Shown: positions 1 to 7,373 of the stretch, in pieces | How the letters are laid out: each line of letters starts with the position of its first letter | Numbering within the stretch: position 1 is the stretch's first letter | NCBI GenBank assembly: GCA_946538525.1 | Contig: CAMNGU010000014.1 | Span: 1-33,634 of the forward strand | DNA length: 33,634 bases | Reading direction: 5' to 3' | Source of the DNA: an uncultured Lachnospiraceae bacterium | GTDB taxonomy: Bacteria; Bacillota; Clostridia; Lachnospirales; Lachnospiraceae | The notes under the pieces: generated by a model | Told to the model about the DNA's origin: nothing | Database searches by the model: none | Seen by the model: the letters and a program-made list of their open reading frames with translations, nothing else | Translations under genes and position numbers: made by a program

Positions 1-10
1 GAGCAATCCG

Positions 11-45
11 TATGTCATATGGTGTCAAAAGGTACTTTTGACACC
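11..45 (+). promoter_or_regulatory. Putative extended -10 followed by a perfect hairpin, upstream of the first gene
   Basis: TATGTCATAT at 11-20 resembles the extended -10 sequences seen before other genes here (TATGTTATAA at 1058, TATGTCATAA at 14366). It is followed directly by a perfect 11-bp inverted repeat, GGTGTCAAAAG at 21-31 and CTTTTGACACC at 35-45, separated by GTA. If the promoter is real, the hairpin lies at or just after the transcription start and could be an operator or a 5' stabilising stem. The -35 region would be cut off by the window edge. It has no clear T-tract, so it is probably not a terminator. Confidence 0.4.
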
Positions 46-86
46 CACATCATGAAATATAAATATATATAAAAGCGAGGGTAAAT

Positions 87-887
87 ATGGCTTTACAAAT
101 GAAACATGACGGCGATGATGATGATGAAGTAGTTGATGGGATTCCTAAGGTTGATGGAGCGGTACGAATAGAAGAGCTTGATGACTATAATGAGGAGTAT
201 AATAAAGGCGAAGGTTCAAAGTACCATGGTGGGATTGGTAGAGGAACAGTTGATCCGGATAGAATAAAGGATCTTCCTCCGTATACAGCGCCTCCAGTTG
301 TAGATGTTAAGGTGGGTACTAATTCCAGTTCAAAGACTATATCTATTATATTCAAGGTATTAGTTGTTCTGGTTATTTTAGCTGTTTTATTTGCGCTTTA
401 TAAGGGGATTGGCTATGTTACAGGGTCAAGTGGAGACGATATTACAGCTATGCTGACACATTCTGAAGAAGAGCTGGCCCAGGAAATGAAAACAACCTTT
501 GAGGATAATGAAAAAATAGTAAAAATGATTCCTCGTTATACAAATGGCACGGTTACTGCAAAAACTGGAAATGAGCTTGATATAGTTTATGTAAATGGCA
601 AGCAGGTTGGAGTTCATACAAATGGAAGAAAGTATAGATTCTTTGGGGTAGGTGTCAATGATCCGGCATATACAGCGGAGAATAACATGACTTATCAGTA
701 TGATAGTTCGTTTGAGGTTCTGACTGATTATATGAATGAGAATTCAGAAGCGCATTTCTATTATAATGAAAAAAATAATGATTGCTTGGTGCTAACAGTA
801 AGTAAAAATACAAATCGAGTGGTGAGTATGGTTTACTATACGAACTACCAGAAAATGACAGAGAATTTGTCACCGTTGGAAGAATGA
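87..887 (+). CDS. Type II single-pass membrane protein of unknown function
   Basis: I do not recognise this 266-residue protein. It has a very acidic, Asp/Glu-rich cytoplasmic N-terminus of about 84 residues with a run of five Asp near residue 10. One strong membrane segment follows at about 85-107 (IIFKVLVVLVILAVLFALY). The remaining 160 residues would lie outside the cell and form a small alpha/beta-looking domain with many Tyr, Asn and Thr and no cysteine pair or catalytic motif I can name. The start at 87 is supported by a GCGAGGG ribosome binding site seven bases upstream. A terminator follows at 948-981, so it is probably monocistronic. The lack of positive charge before the membrane segment is unusual for an N-in protein, although Lys90 lies close by. 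Confidence 0.75.
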   Translation: MALQMKHDGDDDDEVVDGIPKVDGAVRIEELDDYNEEYNKGEGSKYHGGIGRGTVDPDRIKDLPPYTAPPVVDVKVGTNSSSKTISIIFKVLVVLVILAVLFALYKGIGYVTGSSGDDITAMLTHSEEELAQEMKTTFEDNEKIVKMIPRYTNGTVTAKTGNELDIVYVNGKQVGVHTNGRKYRFFGVGVNDPAYTAENNMTYQYDSSFEVLTDYMNENSEAHFYYNEKNNDCLVLTVSKNTNRVVSMVYYTNYQKMTENLSPLEE

Positions 888-947
888 TGGGCTATGATGT
901 TTTATCGCACTAAAGCGTTGACGCATAAAAGAATATGGGGTATTATA

Positions 948-981
948 AGGGAAGTGGTTTTCGGACCACTTTCCTTTTTTA
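948..981 (+). terminator. Rho-independent terminator after the first gene
   Basis: A 12-bp stem (AAGGGAAGTGGT paired with ACCACTTTCCTT, one G-T wobble) closes on a TTTCGG loop and runs into six T residues. It ends the unit of the unknown membrane protein. Confidence 0.85.
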
Positions 982-1057
982 ATGCGGTTTTTGAGTGTTT
1001 CTAGGATTGTGAAAGTTTCGTAAGATGTGAAAGCATTATAAGAAATTAAGCAATCCT

Positions 1058-1068
1058 TATGTTATAAA
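1058..1068 (+). promoter_or_regulatory. Extended -10 promoter for the acyl-CoA ligase
   Basis: TATGTTATAAA contains a TGT extension before TATAAA (1063-1068). No convincing -35 hexamer is visible, as expected for an extended -10 promoter. Transcription would begin near 1075, leaving a very short leader that carries only the ribosome binding site. Confidence 0.5.
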
Positions 1069-1092
1069 ATATTTTTTTTGGAGGGGTACAAA

Positions 1093-2736
1093 ATGCCTAT
1101 TACAGAATTCTTAGAGAGAAATGCGAAAGAGTACACAAACGATGTTGCTTTGGTCGAGGTAAATCCGGCAATTACCGAGGTTAGAAGGGTTACTTGGAGA
1201 GAGTATGAGCTGATGGAACCAAATCCAAAGGCTCCTTATAGAAGAGAAATTACCTGGGGCGTATTTGATGAGAAGGCAAATAGATTTGCGAATCTTCTTA
1301 TCAGCCGTGGTATCAAGAAGGATGATAAGGTTGGAATACTTATGATGAACTGTCTTGAGTGGCTTCCAATCTATTTCGGAATTTTGAAGACGGGAGCTTT
1401 GGCTGTTCCTCTTAATTTCCGTTATGATGCAGATGAGATTGAGTATTGCGTGGATTTAGCGGATGTGGATATCCTTGTGTTCGGACCAGAATTCATTGGC
1501 CGTGTTGAGGAGATTGCAGATAAGATTTCTAAGAATAGACTTCTTTTCTATGTTGGAGAGAATTGTCCATCATTTGCTGAGGATTATAATGAAATGGTTG
1601 CAAATTCCAGCTCAGTGAATCCTGGAATCAAGATTACTGATGAAGATTATGGTGCAATATATTTTTCATCAGGAACTACAGGATTTCCTAAGGCTATTCT
1701 GCATAAGCATCAGTCACTTATGCATAGTGCAAGGGTTGAACAGGCACATCATGGACAGCAGAAAGATGATGTATTTCTATGTATCCCACCACTTTATCAT
1801 ACAGGTGCGAAAATGCATTGGTTTGGTTCTCTTATATCAGGAAGTAAGGCTGTACTTCTTAAGGGTACAAAGCCAGAATATATTTTAGATACAGTTAGCC
1901 GTGAAAAATGTACCATCGTGTGGTTATTGGTTCCATGGGCGCAGGATCTTCTGATCGCTCTTGAGAGTGGTAAGCTGAACAAGGATGATTATGAACTGGA
2001 TCAATGGAGACTTATGCATATTGGTGCACAGCCAGTTCCAGCAAGCCTTATTACAAGATGGAAGGCGCTCTTCCCTAAGCATGAATATGATACAAATTAT
2101 GGTCTATCAGAGTCTATTGGACCAGGATGTGTTCATCTTGGCGTTGAGAATATTGACCATGTTGGAGCAATCGGTGTTCCTGGATTCGGTTGGGAATGCA
2201 AGATTATTAATGATGAAGGAAAGATTGTTGATAAGTCAGACAGCGATTCAGTTGGAGAGCTTTGTGTAAAAGGTCCTGGAGTTATGACTTGTTACTATAA
2301 GAATGAAGAGGCTACTAAAGAGTGTCTCAAGGATGGATGGCTTTATACAGGTGATATGGCTAAGTACGATGAAGAAGGGTTTATCTGGCTGGTTGATCGT
2401 AAGAAGGATGTTATCATCAGTGGAGGTGAAAATATTTATCCTGTTCAGATTGAGAGCTTTATCATGAAGAATCCGAAGGTTCAGGATGTGGCTGTTATCG
2501 GACTTGGTGATGAGAGACTTGGAGAGATTTCATGTGCTATCATCCAACTTAAGGATGGTGAAGAGGCAACAGAAGAGGAAATCGATAACTTCTGTCTTGA
2601 GCTTCCTCGTTACAAGAGACCTCGTAAGATAATCTTCGCAAAGGTTCCTCGTAATGCTACAGGTAAGATTGAGAAACCACTTCTTCGTGAAATGTATGGA
2701 GCAACCAATCTGGTTGATAAGGAAAATCGTAAATAG
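1093..2736 (+). CDS. AMP-forming acyl-CoA synthetase (ANL superfamily)
   Basis: This adenylate-forming enzyme activates a carboxylic acid with ATP and transfers the acyl group to CoA in the cytoplasm. Motifs appear in family order: the phosphate loop SSGTTGFPKA near residue 192, YGLSES near 336, TGDMAKYDEEGFIWLVDRKKDVI near 420 with the hinge region, and the C-terminal catalytic lysine in NATGKIEKP near 524. At 547 residues it has the usual length for long- or medium-chain fatty acid ligases. The N-terminal region has an extra segment (residues about 35-55) between the first strand and the usual start of the AMP-binding fold. I chose ATG 1093 because GGAGGGG at 1080-1086 is an ideal ribosome binding site for it, while the upstream TTG at 1078 overlaps that site. 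Substrate cannot be decided; fatty acid is most likely. Confidence 0.92.
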   Translation: MPITEFLERNAKEYTNDVALVEVNPAITEVRRVTWREYELMEPNPKAPYRREITWGVFDEKANRFANLLISRGIKKDDKVGILMMNCLEWLPIYFGILKTGALAVPLNFRYDADEIEYCVDLADVDILVFGPEFIGRVEEIADKISKNRLLFYVGENCPSFAEDYNEMVANSSSVNPGIKITDEDYGAIYFSSGTTGFPKAILHKHQSLMHSARVEQAHHGQQKDDVFLCIPPLYHTGAKMHWFGSLISGSKAVLLKGTKPEYILDTVSREKCTIVWLLVPWAQDLLIALESGKLNKDDYELDQWRLMHIGAQPVPASLITRWKALFPKHEYDTNYGLSESIGPGCVHLGVENIDHVGAIGVPGFGWECKIINDEGKIVDKSDSDSVGELCVKGPGVMTCYYKNEEATKECLKDGWLYTGDMAKYDEEGFIWLVDRKKDVIISGGENIYPVQIESFIMKNPKVQDVAVIGLGDERLGEISCAIIQLKDGEEATEEEIDNFCLELPRYKRPRKIIFAKVPRNATGKIEKPLLREMYGATNLVDKENRK

Positions 2737-2850
2737 CAAACAGCATATAGTGTGTCGCGGATTCTGAGTAAAGAGAGTAAGAATCTCGAAAAAGTGTTAT
2801 TTTATAAATAAATCGAAAAGTAAAATATACTTTGTGCAACATTAAATGAT

Positions 2851-2885
2851 AAGCCCTGCAAAGCAAGTGTTTTGCGGGGCTTTTA
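2851..2885 (+). terminator. Terminator after the acyl-CoA ligase
   Basis: AAGCCCTGCAAA pairs with TTTGCGGGGCTT through one T-G wobble around a short loop, followed by a T run. It is a strong factor-independent terminator. Confidence 0.88.
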
Positions 2886-2957
2886 ATATAAATTTTGTGA
2901 AAATGTAACAAAATTAGTATATATTGCACAAAAAGGGTTTCTCTTTTTGTCGAAATG

Positions 2958-3097
2958 TGCTATATTATTATCAAGAAAACCCGATAAATGTCAGTCTAGC
3001 TGACAAAAATAGAAGGTATTGTGGGTGTATCCAAATAATCGGCTTGAGAGGGCTTGTTAGAACGCTTGTGGGGTAGTGTTCTAACAAGCTCTTTCTT
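2958..3097 (+). ncRNA. Candidate small structured RNA with its own promoter and terminator
   Basis: An extended -10 element TGC-TATATT lies at 2958-2966, giving a predicted start near 2973. The transcript would contain a long-range stem CCGAT (2981-2985) with ATCGG (3038-3042). It encloses a perfect hairpin GTCAG-TCTAG-CTGAC (2990-3004) and a G-rich segment near 3014-3032. It then ends in a perfect 12-bp terminator stem, GCTTGTTAGAAC (3052-3063) with GTTCTAACAAGC (3078-3089), and a T-rich tail. I could not match it to a riboswitch class, 6S RNA, tmRNA or signal-recognition RNA. It could instead be an attenuated leader of the ABC operon, but that operon appears to have its own promoter after the terminator. 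Confidence 0.4.
3048..3097 (+). terminator. Terminator of the candidate small RNA
   Basis: A perfect 12-bp inverted repeat with a 14-base loop is followed by TCTTTCTT. It is separate from the terminator at 2851-2885, which already ends the upstream gene. Confidence 0.7.
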
Positions 3098-3159
3098 ATG
3101 TGTCTCGGGGCGAGAAGAAATATATTAATTTATTATATATAGTGTCTAGGGTAAAAATT

Positions 3160-3168
3160 TGATATAAT
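3160..3168 (+). promoter_or_regulatory. Extended -10 promoter for the ABC/CPBP operon
   Basis: TGATATAAT combines a TGN extension with a consensus TATAAT (3163-3168). The -35 region is weak. The predicted leader is about 27 bases and ends in the GAGGTG ribosome binding site of the ABC ATPase. Confidence 0.55.
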
Positions 3169-3202
3169 TATATGGTTGTGATTAAGATATCTTGAGGTGA
3201 TT

Positions 3203-3997
3203 ATGCTAGTAGCGGATAATCTTGTAAAGAGTTTTTATAGAAATAAGGATAAGGGTAAGAAGGAAGAGTTTAATGCTGTTGATGGCATTTCTCTTACGGC
3301 GCGTCCTGGTGAGATTGTCGGTATCTTAGGACCAAATGGTGCTGGTAAGACGACTCTTCTTCGCATGCTTTCCAGTCTTCTTAAACCAACTTCTGGTGAA
3401 GTATACATCAGTAGGGTGGTTCAAGGGGAAGAGGAGAATAGAGGGGTAGAGAAAATCTACGATGCCCTGAGTATCAAAAAATATATTGGCTATCTATCAG
3501 GAAATACCAAGCTTTATGGCAGACTGACAGTTCGTGAATTGATGGAAATGTTTGCCGGGATTTATGGGATTCCGCAAAATGAGATTCCGGATAGAATAAA
3601 TACAGTCATTGATTTGCTGGATTTAAGTGAGTTTATTGATAATAGAATTGAGAAACTGTCTACAGGGCAGACTCAGAGAGCATCCATATCTCGTTGTATA
3701 GTACATGATCCGGATATATATATTTTTGATGAGCCAACCCTTGGTCTGGATATTCTCAGCAGTACTTCGATCATTGAATTCATGAAGAAGGAAAAGGGGC
3801 GTGGAAAGACAGTTATCTATTCCACTCACTATATGGAAGAGGCAGAATATCTTTGCGACAGGATCATTATGTTGAACAAGGGAAAGGCTATTACCAATGA
3901 CAGTCCTGAGCAGTTGAAGGCTCGAACAGGAGCTTCTGATATGAGAGGTGCTTTCTATGAAATAATTAAGGCGGAGGGCATAGCTTATGAGGAATAG
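3203..3997 (+). CDS. ABC-2 type transporter ATPase, NatA-like
   Basis: This is the nucleotide-binding subunit that powers the permease encoded next to it. The 264-residue cytoplasmic protein has Walker A (GPNGAGKTT, about residues 43-51), the signature LSTGQ, Walker B with catalytic Glu (DIYIFDEPTLGLD) and the switch His in STHYMEEAE. The signature reads LSTGQ instead of LSGGQ, a variant also found in NatA-type and daunorubicin-type ATPases. ATG 3203 is preferred over GTG 3197 because the GTG sits inside the ribosome binding site GAGGTG. The gene overlaps the permease start by 11 bases, so the two are probably translationally coupled. Substrate is unknown; sodium or a drug are the usual guesses for this family. 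Confidence 0.9.
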   Translation: MLVADNLVKSFYRNKDKGKKEEFNAVDGISLTARPGEIVGILGPNGAGKTTLLRMLSSLLKPTSGEVYISRVVQGEEENRGVEKIYDALSIKKYIGYLSGNTKLYGRLTVRELMEMFAGIYGIPQNEIPDRINTVIDLLDLSEFIDNRIEKLSTGQTQRASISRCIVHDPDIYIFDEPTLGLDILSSTSIIEFMKKEKGRGKTVIYSTHYMEEAEYLCDRIIMLNKGKAITNDSPEQLKARTGASDMRGAFYEIIKAEGIAYEE

Positions 3998-6164
3998 AGT
4001 TATCAAGCTTCTGCTGAAGAAAGAACTTTTGGATGTTTTTCGCGACCGTAAAGCAATCATAATGCTGGTGTTGGTGCCACTTCTTATATATCCACTGATA
4101 TTTTTCGGATCATTTGCAGTTATGACAATGATTCAGTCCAATATGGAGCAAGGAGAGTATAAAGCACTTCTTTCTGTGGATGATGATGGTGCGTTGGAAC
4201 GCCAGATTGCGGAATATAATATTAGCAAGTCCTCGGATAAATCAGAAGATAAGAAGGGTGCGGATAAAGCTTCTGCTGGGGATCAGACGGAAGAGAAAAG
4301 TCAGATCATCATCGTTTCAATAAATGACTACATAAGAAATGGTGAGTATAAACTGGAAAATGATACGCCAGAAGGAAGGGCTGCTCTTGCAGATAAAATC
4401 CTGCAGGATGAAAAGGCAGATGTGTATGTGGATACACAACTTTCTTCAGACGGAAGAGTGACTTATAGAACTAAATATGTATCTTCTATCACAGATTCTA
4501 ATTATGCAGAAACTGTGGTAAAGGATATATTGGATGAGCTTTCTGATGTGGAAACCAGAAAAGCTATAGAGGAAGCTGGACTTGATGCTGAAAAAGTAAC
4601 GCATCCATTTGGAATTAAGAGAGAAAATATTGCCAGTACTGAGCAGTCAGCCGGAAGTATATTAGGCATGATACTTCCATTTATGCTGGTGGTAAGTCTG
4701 CTTATGGGAACTATGTATCCGGCGATTGACACTACAGCCGGTGAGAAGGAGAGGGGAACATTGGAAACCCTTCTTACGCTTCCAATCAGGAATCATGAGA
4801 TGATACTGGCTAAGTTTATAACAGTTGCTTTGATGGGTATCCTTTCTGCAATATTAAATGTTATATCCATGGGCTTCATGATCTTCTACCTGATTAAACT
4901 GGTTCAGTCGGAGGCTGCCAGCGATCTGGGACTGGATCTGAAGAACTTTAATCTCGGTACATTTGTTCCGGCTATGCTGGTTACAGTATTAGCCATAATG
5001 GCATTTTCACTGTTCATTTCTGCAGTTACAATGTGTATTGCAGCGTTAGCTAAATCCTATAAAGAGGCGAATAACTATATTACGCCACTTACTTTGGTGG
5101 TAATGTTGACAGGATATATTGGTTTCATTCCTAATATCCAGCTGGACAATAAGATGGCCATGATTCCTGTGGCAAATATCTGTTTATTGGTGAAGGAGAT
5201 GCTTCTTTTCAAGGCATCTATGGGACCAACAGCCATAGTGCTGCTTTCAAATGTGCTTTATGCAGGTTTGGCAATCATGGTGCTGAGTCGTATGTATGAC
5301 AGTGAAGGCATTCTTTTCGATGAGGGAAGAAGTGGACTTCAACTGTTCCAAAAGCGCTCCAATATAATTAGAGGCGGACTACCAACATCTGGAGATGCCT
5401 GGTTCATAGTATTCTTTGTCATGATCCTATATCTCTATTTTGGTTCCATACTTCAGGTTAATCATGGCAGTAAGGGTGTGTTCTACAGTCAGTTGATAGT
5501 TGTGGGAATACCATTTGCTATGGCTATATATACCAAGAGAAGTATTCGGGAGACATATCATTTTAAAAAGTTCAAGATAGTAGGATTTCTGGGTTCAATA
5601 CTGCTTTTCATAGGGGCATTTCTGATAGAAAATATTTTTTCTACATTCCTATATCAGTTCTTCCCAGAGAGTTTTGAGCAGATGAACAGTGGACTGGCGG
5701 AAACTCTTATGGGAGACAATATGCTCATCAGTTTTCTTATAGTAGCGGTAACGCCTGCAATCTGTGAAGAGATGATGTTCCGTGGATTTGTTTATTCTGG
5801 CTTCAGGAGTAAGTATAAAAAATGGACCGCCATTGTTTTAGTTTCATTTATATTTGGTGTGTATCATACAAGTCTCATAAGACTGGTACCTACCATGATG
5901 CTGGGTGTATGCTTCGCGATGATAGTTTATTACACTGATAGCGTTTTTCCGGCTATGGTAATGCACTGTATCAATAACAGTTTGGGCGTTATAGAAATGT
6001 ATAAACCGGGACTTCTGGATGAAATGTTCCCGCTGATATTTGGTCAGGATTCTTCAATTCTTTCTGATCTGGTTGTGGGAATCATAAGTGTTGTTATGGT
6101 TTATGCCGGTGTAAAGATTCTTAAAATCTGTGAGAAAAGCAGGAAGGCAGCTGTGGAAAAATAA
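3987..6164 (+). CDS. ABC-2 permease fused to a CPBP-family intramembrane protease
   Basis: This 725-residue membrane protein joins two modules. The first, about residues 1-430, is a NatB/ABC-2 permease: a membrane segment near 25-46, a long extracellular loop (about 47-222) with a charged Lys/Asp/Glu stretch, then five more membrane segments and the conserved cytoplasmic EKERGTLETLL motif. The second, about 470-720, is a CPBP (CAAX protease and bacteriocin-processing) domain with all expected metal ligands: EEMMFR (Glu594, Glu595, Arg599), His627 in FGVYHTS, and His660 and Asn664 in MHCINN. It is therefore probably catalytically competent. The fusion recurs in Firmicutes annotations as ABC permease/CPBP protease. 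It starts inside the ATPase gene, which gives it no separate ribosome binding site spacing. Export coupled to processing, or self-protection from a peptide, is plausible but inferred. Confidence 0.88.
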   Translation: MRNRVIKLLLKKELLDVFRDRKAIIMLVLVPLLIYPLIFFGSFAVMTMIQSNMEQGEYKALLSVDDDGALERQIAEYNISKSSDKSEDKKGADKASAGDQTEEKSQIIIVSINDYIRNGEYKLENDTPEGRAALADKILQDEKADVYVDTQLSSDGRVTYRTKYVSSITDSNYAETVVKDILDELSDVETRKAIEEAGLDAEKVTHPFGIKRENIASTEQSAGSILGMILPFMLVVSLLMGTMYPAIDTTAGEKERGTLETLLTLPIRNHEMILAKFITVALMGILSAILNVISMGFMIFYLIKLVQSEAASDLGLDLKNFNLGTFVPAMLVTVLAIMAFSLFISAVTMCIAALAKSYKEANNYITPLTLVVMLTGYIGFIPNIQLDNKMAMIPVANICLLVKEMLLFKASMGPTAIVLLSNVLYAGLAIMVLSRMYDSEGILFDEGRSGLQLFQKRSNIIRGGLPTSGDAWFIVFFVMILYLYFGSILQVNHGSKGVFYSQLIVVGIPFAMAIYTKRSIRETYHFKKFKIVGFLGSILLFIGAFLIENIFSTFLYQFFPESFEQMNSGLAETLMGDNMLISFLIVAVTPAICEEMMFRGFVYSGFRSKYKKWTAIVLVSFIFGVYHTSLIRLVPTMMLGVCFAMIVYYTDSVFPAMVMHCINNSLGVIEMYKPGLLDEMFPLIFGQDSSILSDLVVGIISVVMVYAGVKILKICEKSRKAAVEK

Positions 6165-6212
6165 TTTTATGGCAGTTGTTTTCTATAAAAAATTAGGGAG
6201 TTAATTAAGTAA

Positions 6213-7319
6213 TTGAGTAATAAGTTAGACGATAAATTTGATGTAGATAGCGTGTTTGATGAAGAGGAAAATATAGTTCCTGACAGAAATATAAAGAAGA
6301 ATAATTCCAGTAATGCGATGCAGCGGAAGATGGCCAAATACAGAAAACAGCTGATTGCGCATAGGGTGCTATTGGGGCTGATCGTCCTTGTAGTAGTACT
6401 TATAGTGATAATTAAGTTATTTGACAGTAGAGTTAAGGGTACGCCACTGAATACTGCAGTTATGGTGGATGAGCAGATGAATTTCTATGTGGATAAAAGT
6501 ACCTCTGGACTTCCGGAAGAGTTTCCTACCATGAAGGCTCTTGTTGAGGATAACTATCTAAGATATCTTAATAGTGCATATGTTCTTATAGGACCTTATC
6601 CGGATTGCGAATATTACAAGATCAGTGCAAATGTAACTCGAAATGAGTTTAACTGGTCAGAGGATTTCTATGTTAATAATGGTGGCCTTTACTACAGCTA
6701 TTTCAAAGATGGTGAGGATAAGGGCAGAGTTGGTATAGATGTATCTGAGTTCCAAAAGGAGATTGAATGGGACAAGGTTAAGGGAGCCGGAATCAAAGTA
6801 GCCATGATCCGTGTGGGATATCGTGGTTATGGTTCTGGAGAGATTCATGCTGATGCACGGGCTGAAACAAATATGTCTGGAGCTATAGATGCCGGGCTTG
6901 ATGTGGGAGTTTATTTCTTCTCCTCAGCTATAAATAGGGATGAGGGAATTGAGGAAGCAAACTATACTCTTGAAAAGATAAAGGGGTATGACATAAAACA
7001 GCCGGTTGTAATTGATACAGAATATGTATTTGAGGATGAAGCTGCCCGGGCAAATAATCTGTCGGTAGAAGATAGAACTGCTGCAGTGGTAGGCTTCTGT
7101 GAAACTATAGAAGCGGCAGGGTATACACCAATGATCTATGCCAGCCGTGATCAGTTTATAAAATATCTGGATATAGATGCCATCGGAAAATGGGATTTCT
7201 GGCTTGCGGCTTATGATACACCAGTTTTTCCATATCATACCGAAGGCTATCAATATTCTCCATACGGATATGTTGACGGTATACCAACTCAGGTTGACCT
7301 GAATGTATGGATGAGATAA
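6213..7319 (+). CDS. Membrane-anchored GH25 lysozyme-like muramidase
   Basis: This enzyme is predicted to cleave the MurNAc-GlcNAc bond of peptidoglycan outside the cell. It has a charged cytoplasmic N-terminus, one membrane segment at about 51-69, a linker domain of roughly 100 residues, and a GH25 domain from about 172 to the end. Visible family residues are Asp176 in GIDVSEFQ, the catalytic pair Asp268 and Glu270 in PVVIDTE, and the terminal VDLNVW strand. The start is TTG 6213, because a stop codon lies directly upstream in frame and the next ATG is at residue 36, just before the membrane segment. The AGGGAG ribosome binding site is 12 bases away, a little far. The absence of a signal peptidase site suggests it stays tethered, as in cell-wall remodelling rather than attack on other cells. 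It lies 48 bases after the ABC/CPBP gene. Confidence 0.9.
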   Translation: MSNKLDDKFDVDSVFDEEENIVPDRNIKKNNSSNAMQRKMAKYRKQLIAHRVLLGLIVLVVVLIVIIKLFDSRVKGTPLNTAVMVDEQMNFYVDKSTSGLPEEFPTMKALVEDNYLRYLNSAYVLIGPYPDCEYYKISANVTRNEFNWSEDFYVNNGGLYYSYFKDGEDKGRVGIDVSEFQKEIEWDKVKGAGIKVAMIRVGYRGYGSGEIHADARAETNMSGAIDAGLDVGVYFFSSAINRDEGIEEANYTLEKIKGYDIKQPVVIDTEYVFEDEAARANNLSVEDRTAAVVGFCETIEAAGYTPMIYASRDQFIKYLDIDAIGKWDFWLAAYDTPVFPYHTEGYQYSPYGYVDGIPTQVDLNVWMR

Positions 7320-7320
7320 T

Positions 7321-7352
7321 GGCAATATGGGGCGTGTAGTTCCGGTGTTGCC
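7321..7352 (+). other. Hairpin between the muramidase and amylase genes
   Basis: GGCAATATGG and the facing CCGGTGTTGCC can form a stem of eight pairs including wobbles, then a mismatch and two further pairs. There is no T-tract, so it is unlikely to stop transcription. It could be an RNA processing or stability stem that sets different expression of the two genes. It ends seven bases before the AGGAGG ribosome binding site. Confidence 0.3.
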
Positions 7353-7373
7353 AACAATAAGGAGGGACAAAAT

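Larger units (their letters stand above)
2737..3202. other. Non-coding stretch: terminator, possible small RNA, promoter
   Basis: No credible protein gene is present. The stretch contains a terminator for the acyl-CoA ligase (2851-2885), an extended -10 at 2958-2966, a structured segment of about 120 bases ending in a second terminator (3048-3097), and the promoter of the following ABC operon (3160-3168). Two terminators with a promoter between them imply an independent transcript; see the separate entries. Confidence 0.7.

Noticed and set aside
1078-1092. Upstream TTG start of the acyl-CoA ligase
   Set aside because: It overlaps the GGAGGGG ribosome binding site that serves ATG 1093; the extra five residues (MEGYK) are just that site translated.
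2958-3047. Match to 6S RNA, tmRNA, SRP RNA or a common riboswitch
   Set aside because: None of the conserved core words I know for these classes is present, so only a generic small-RNA call is made.
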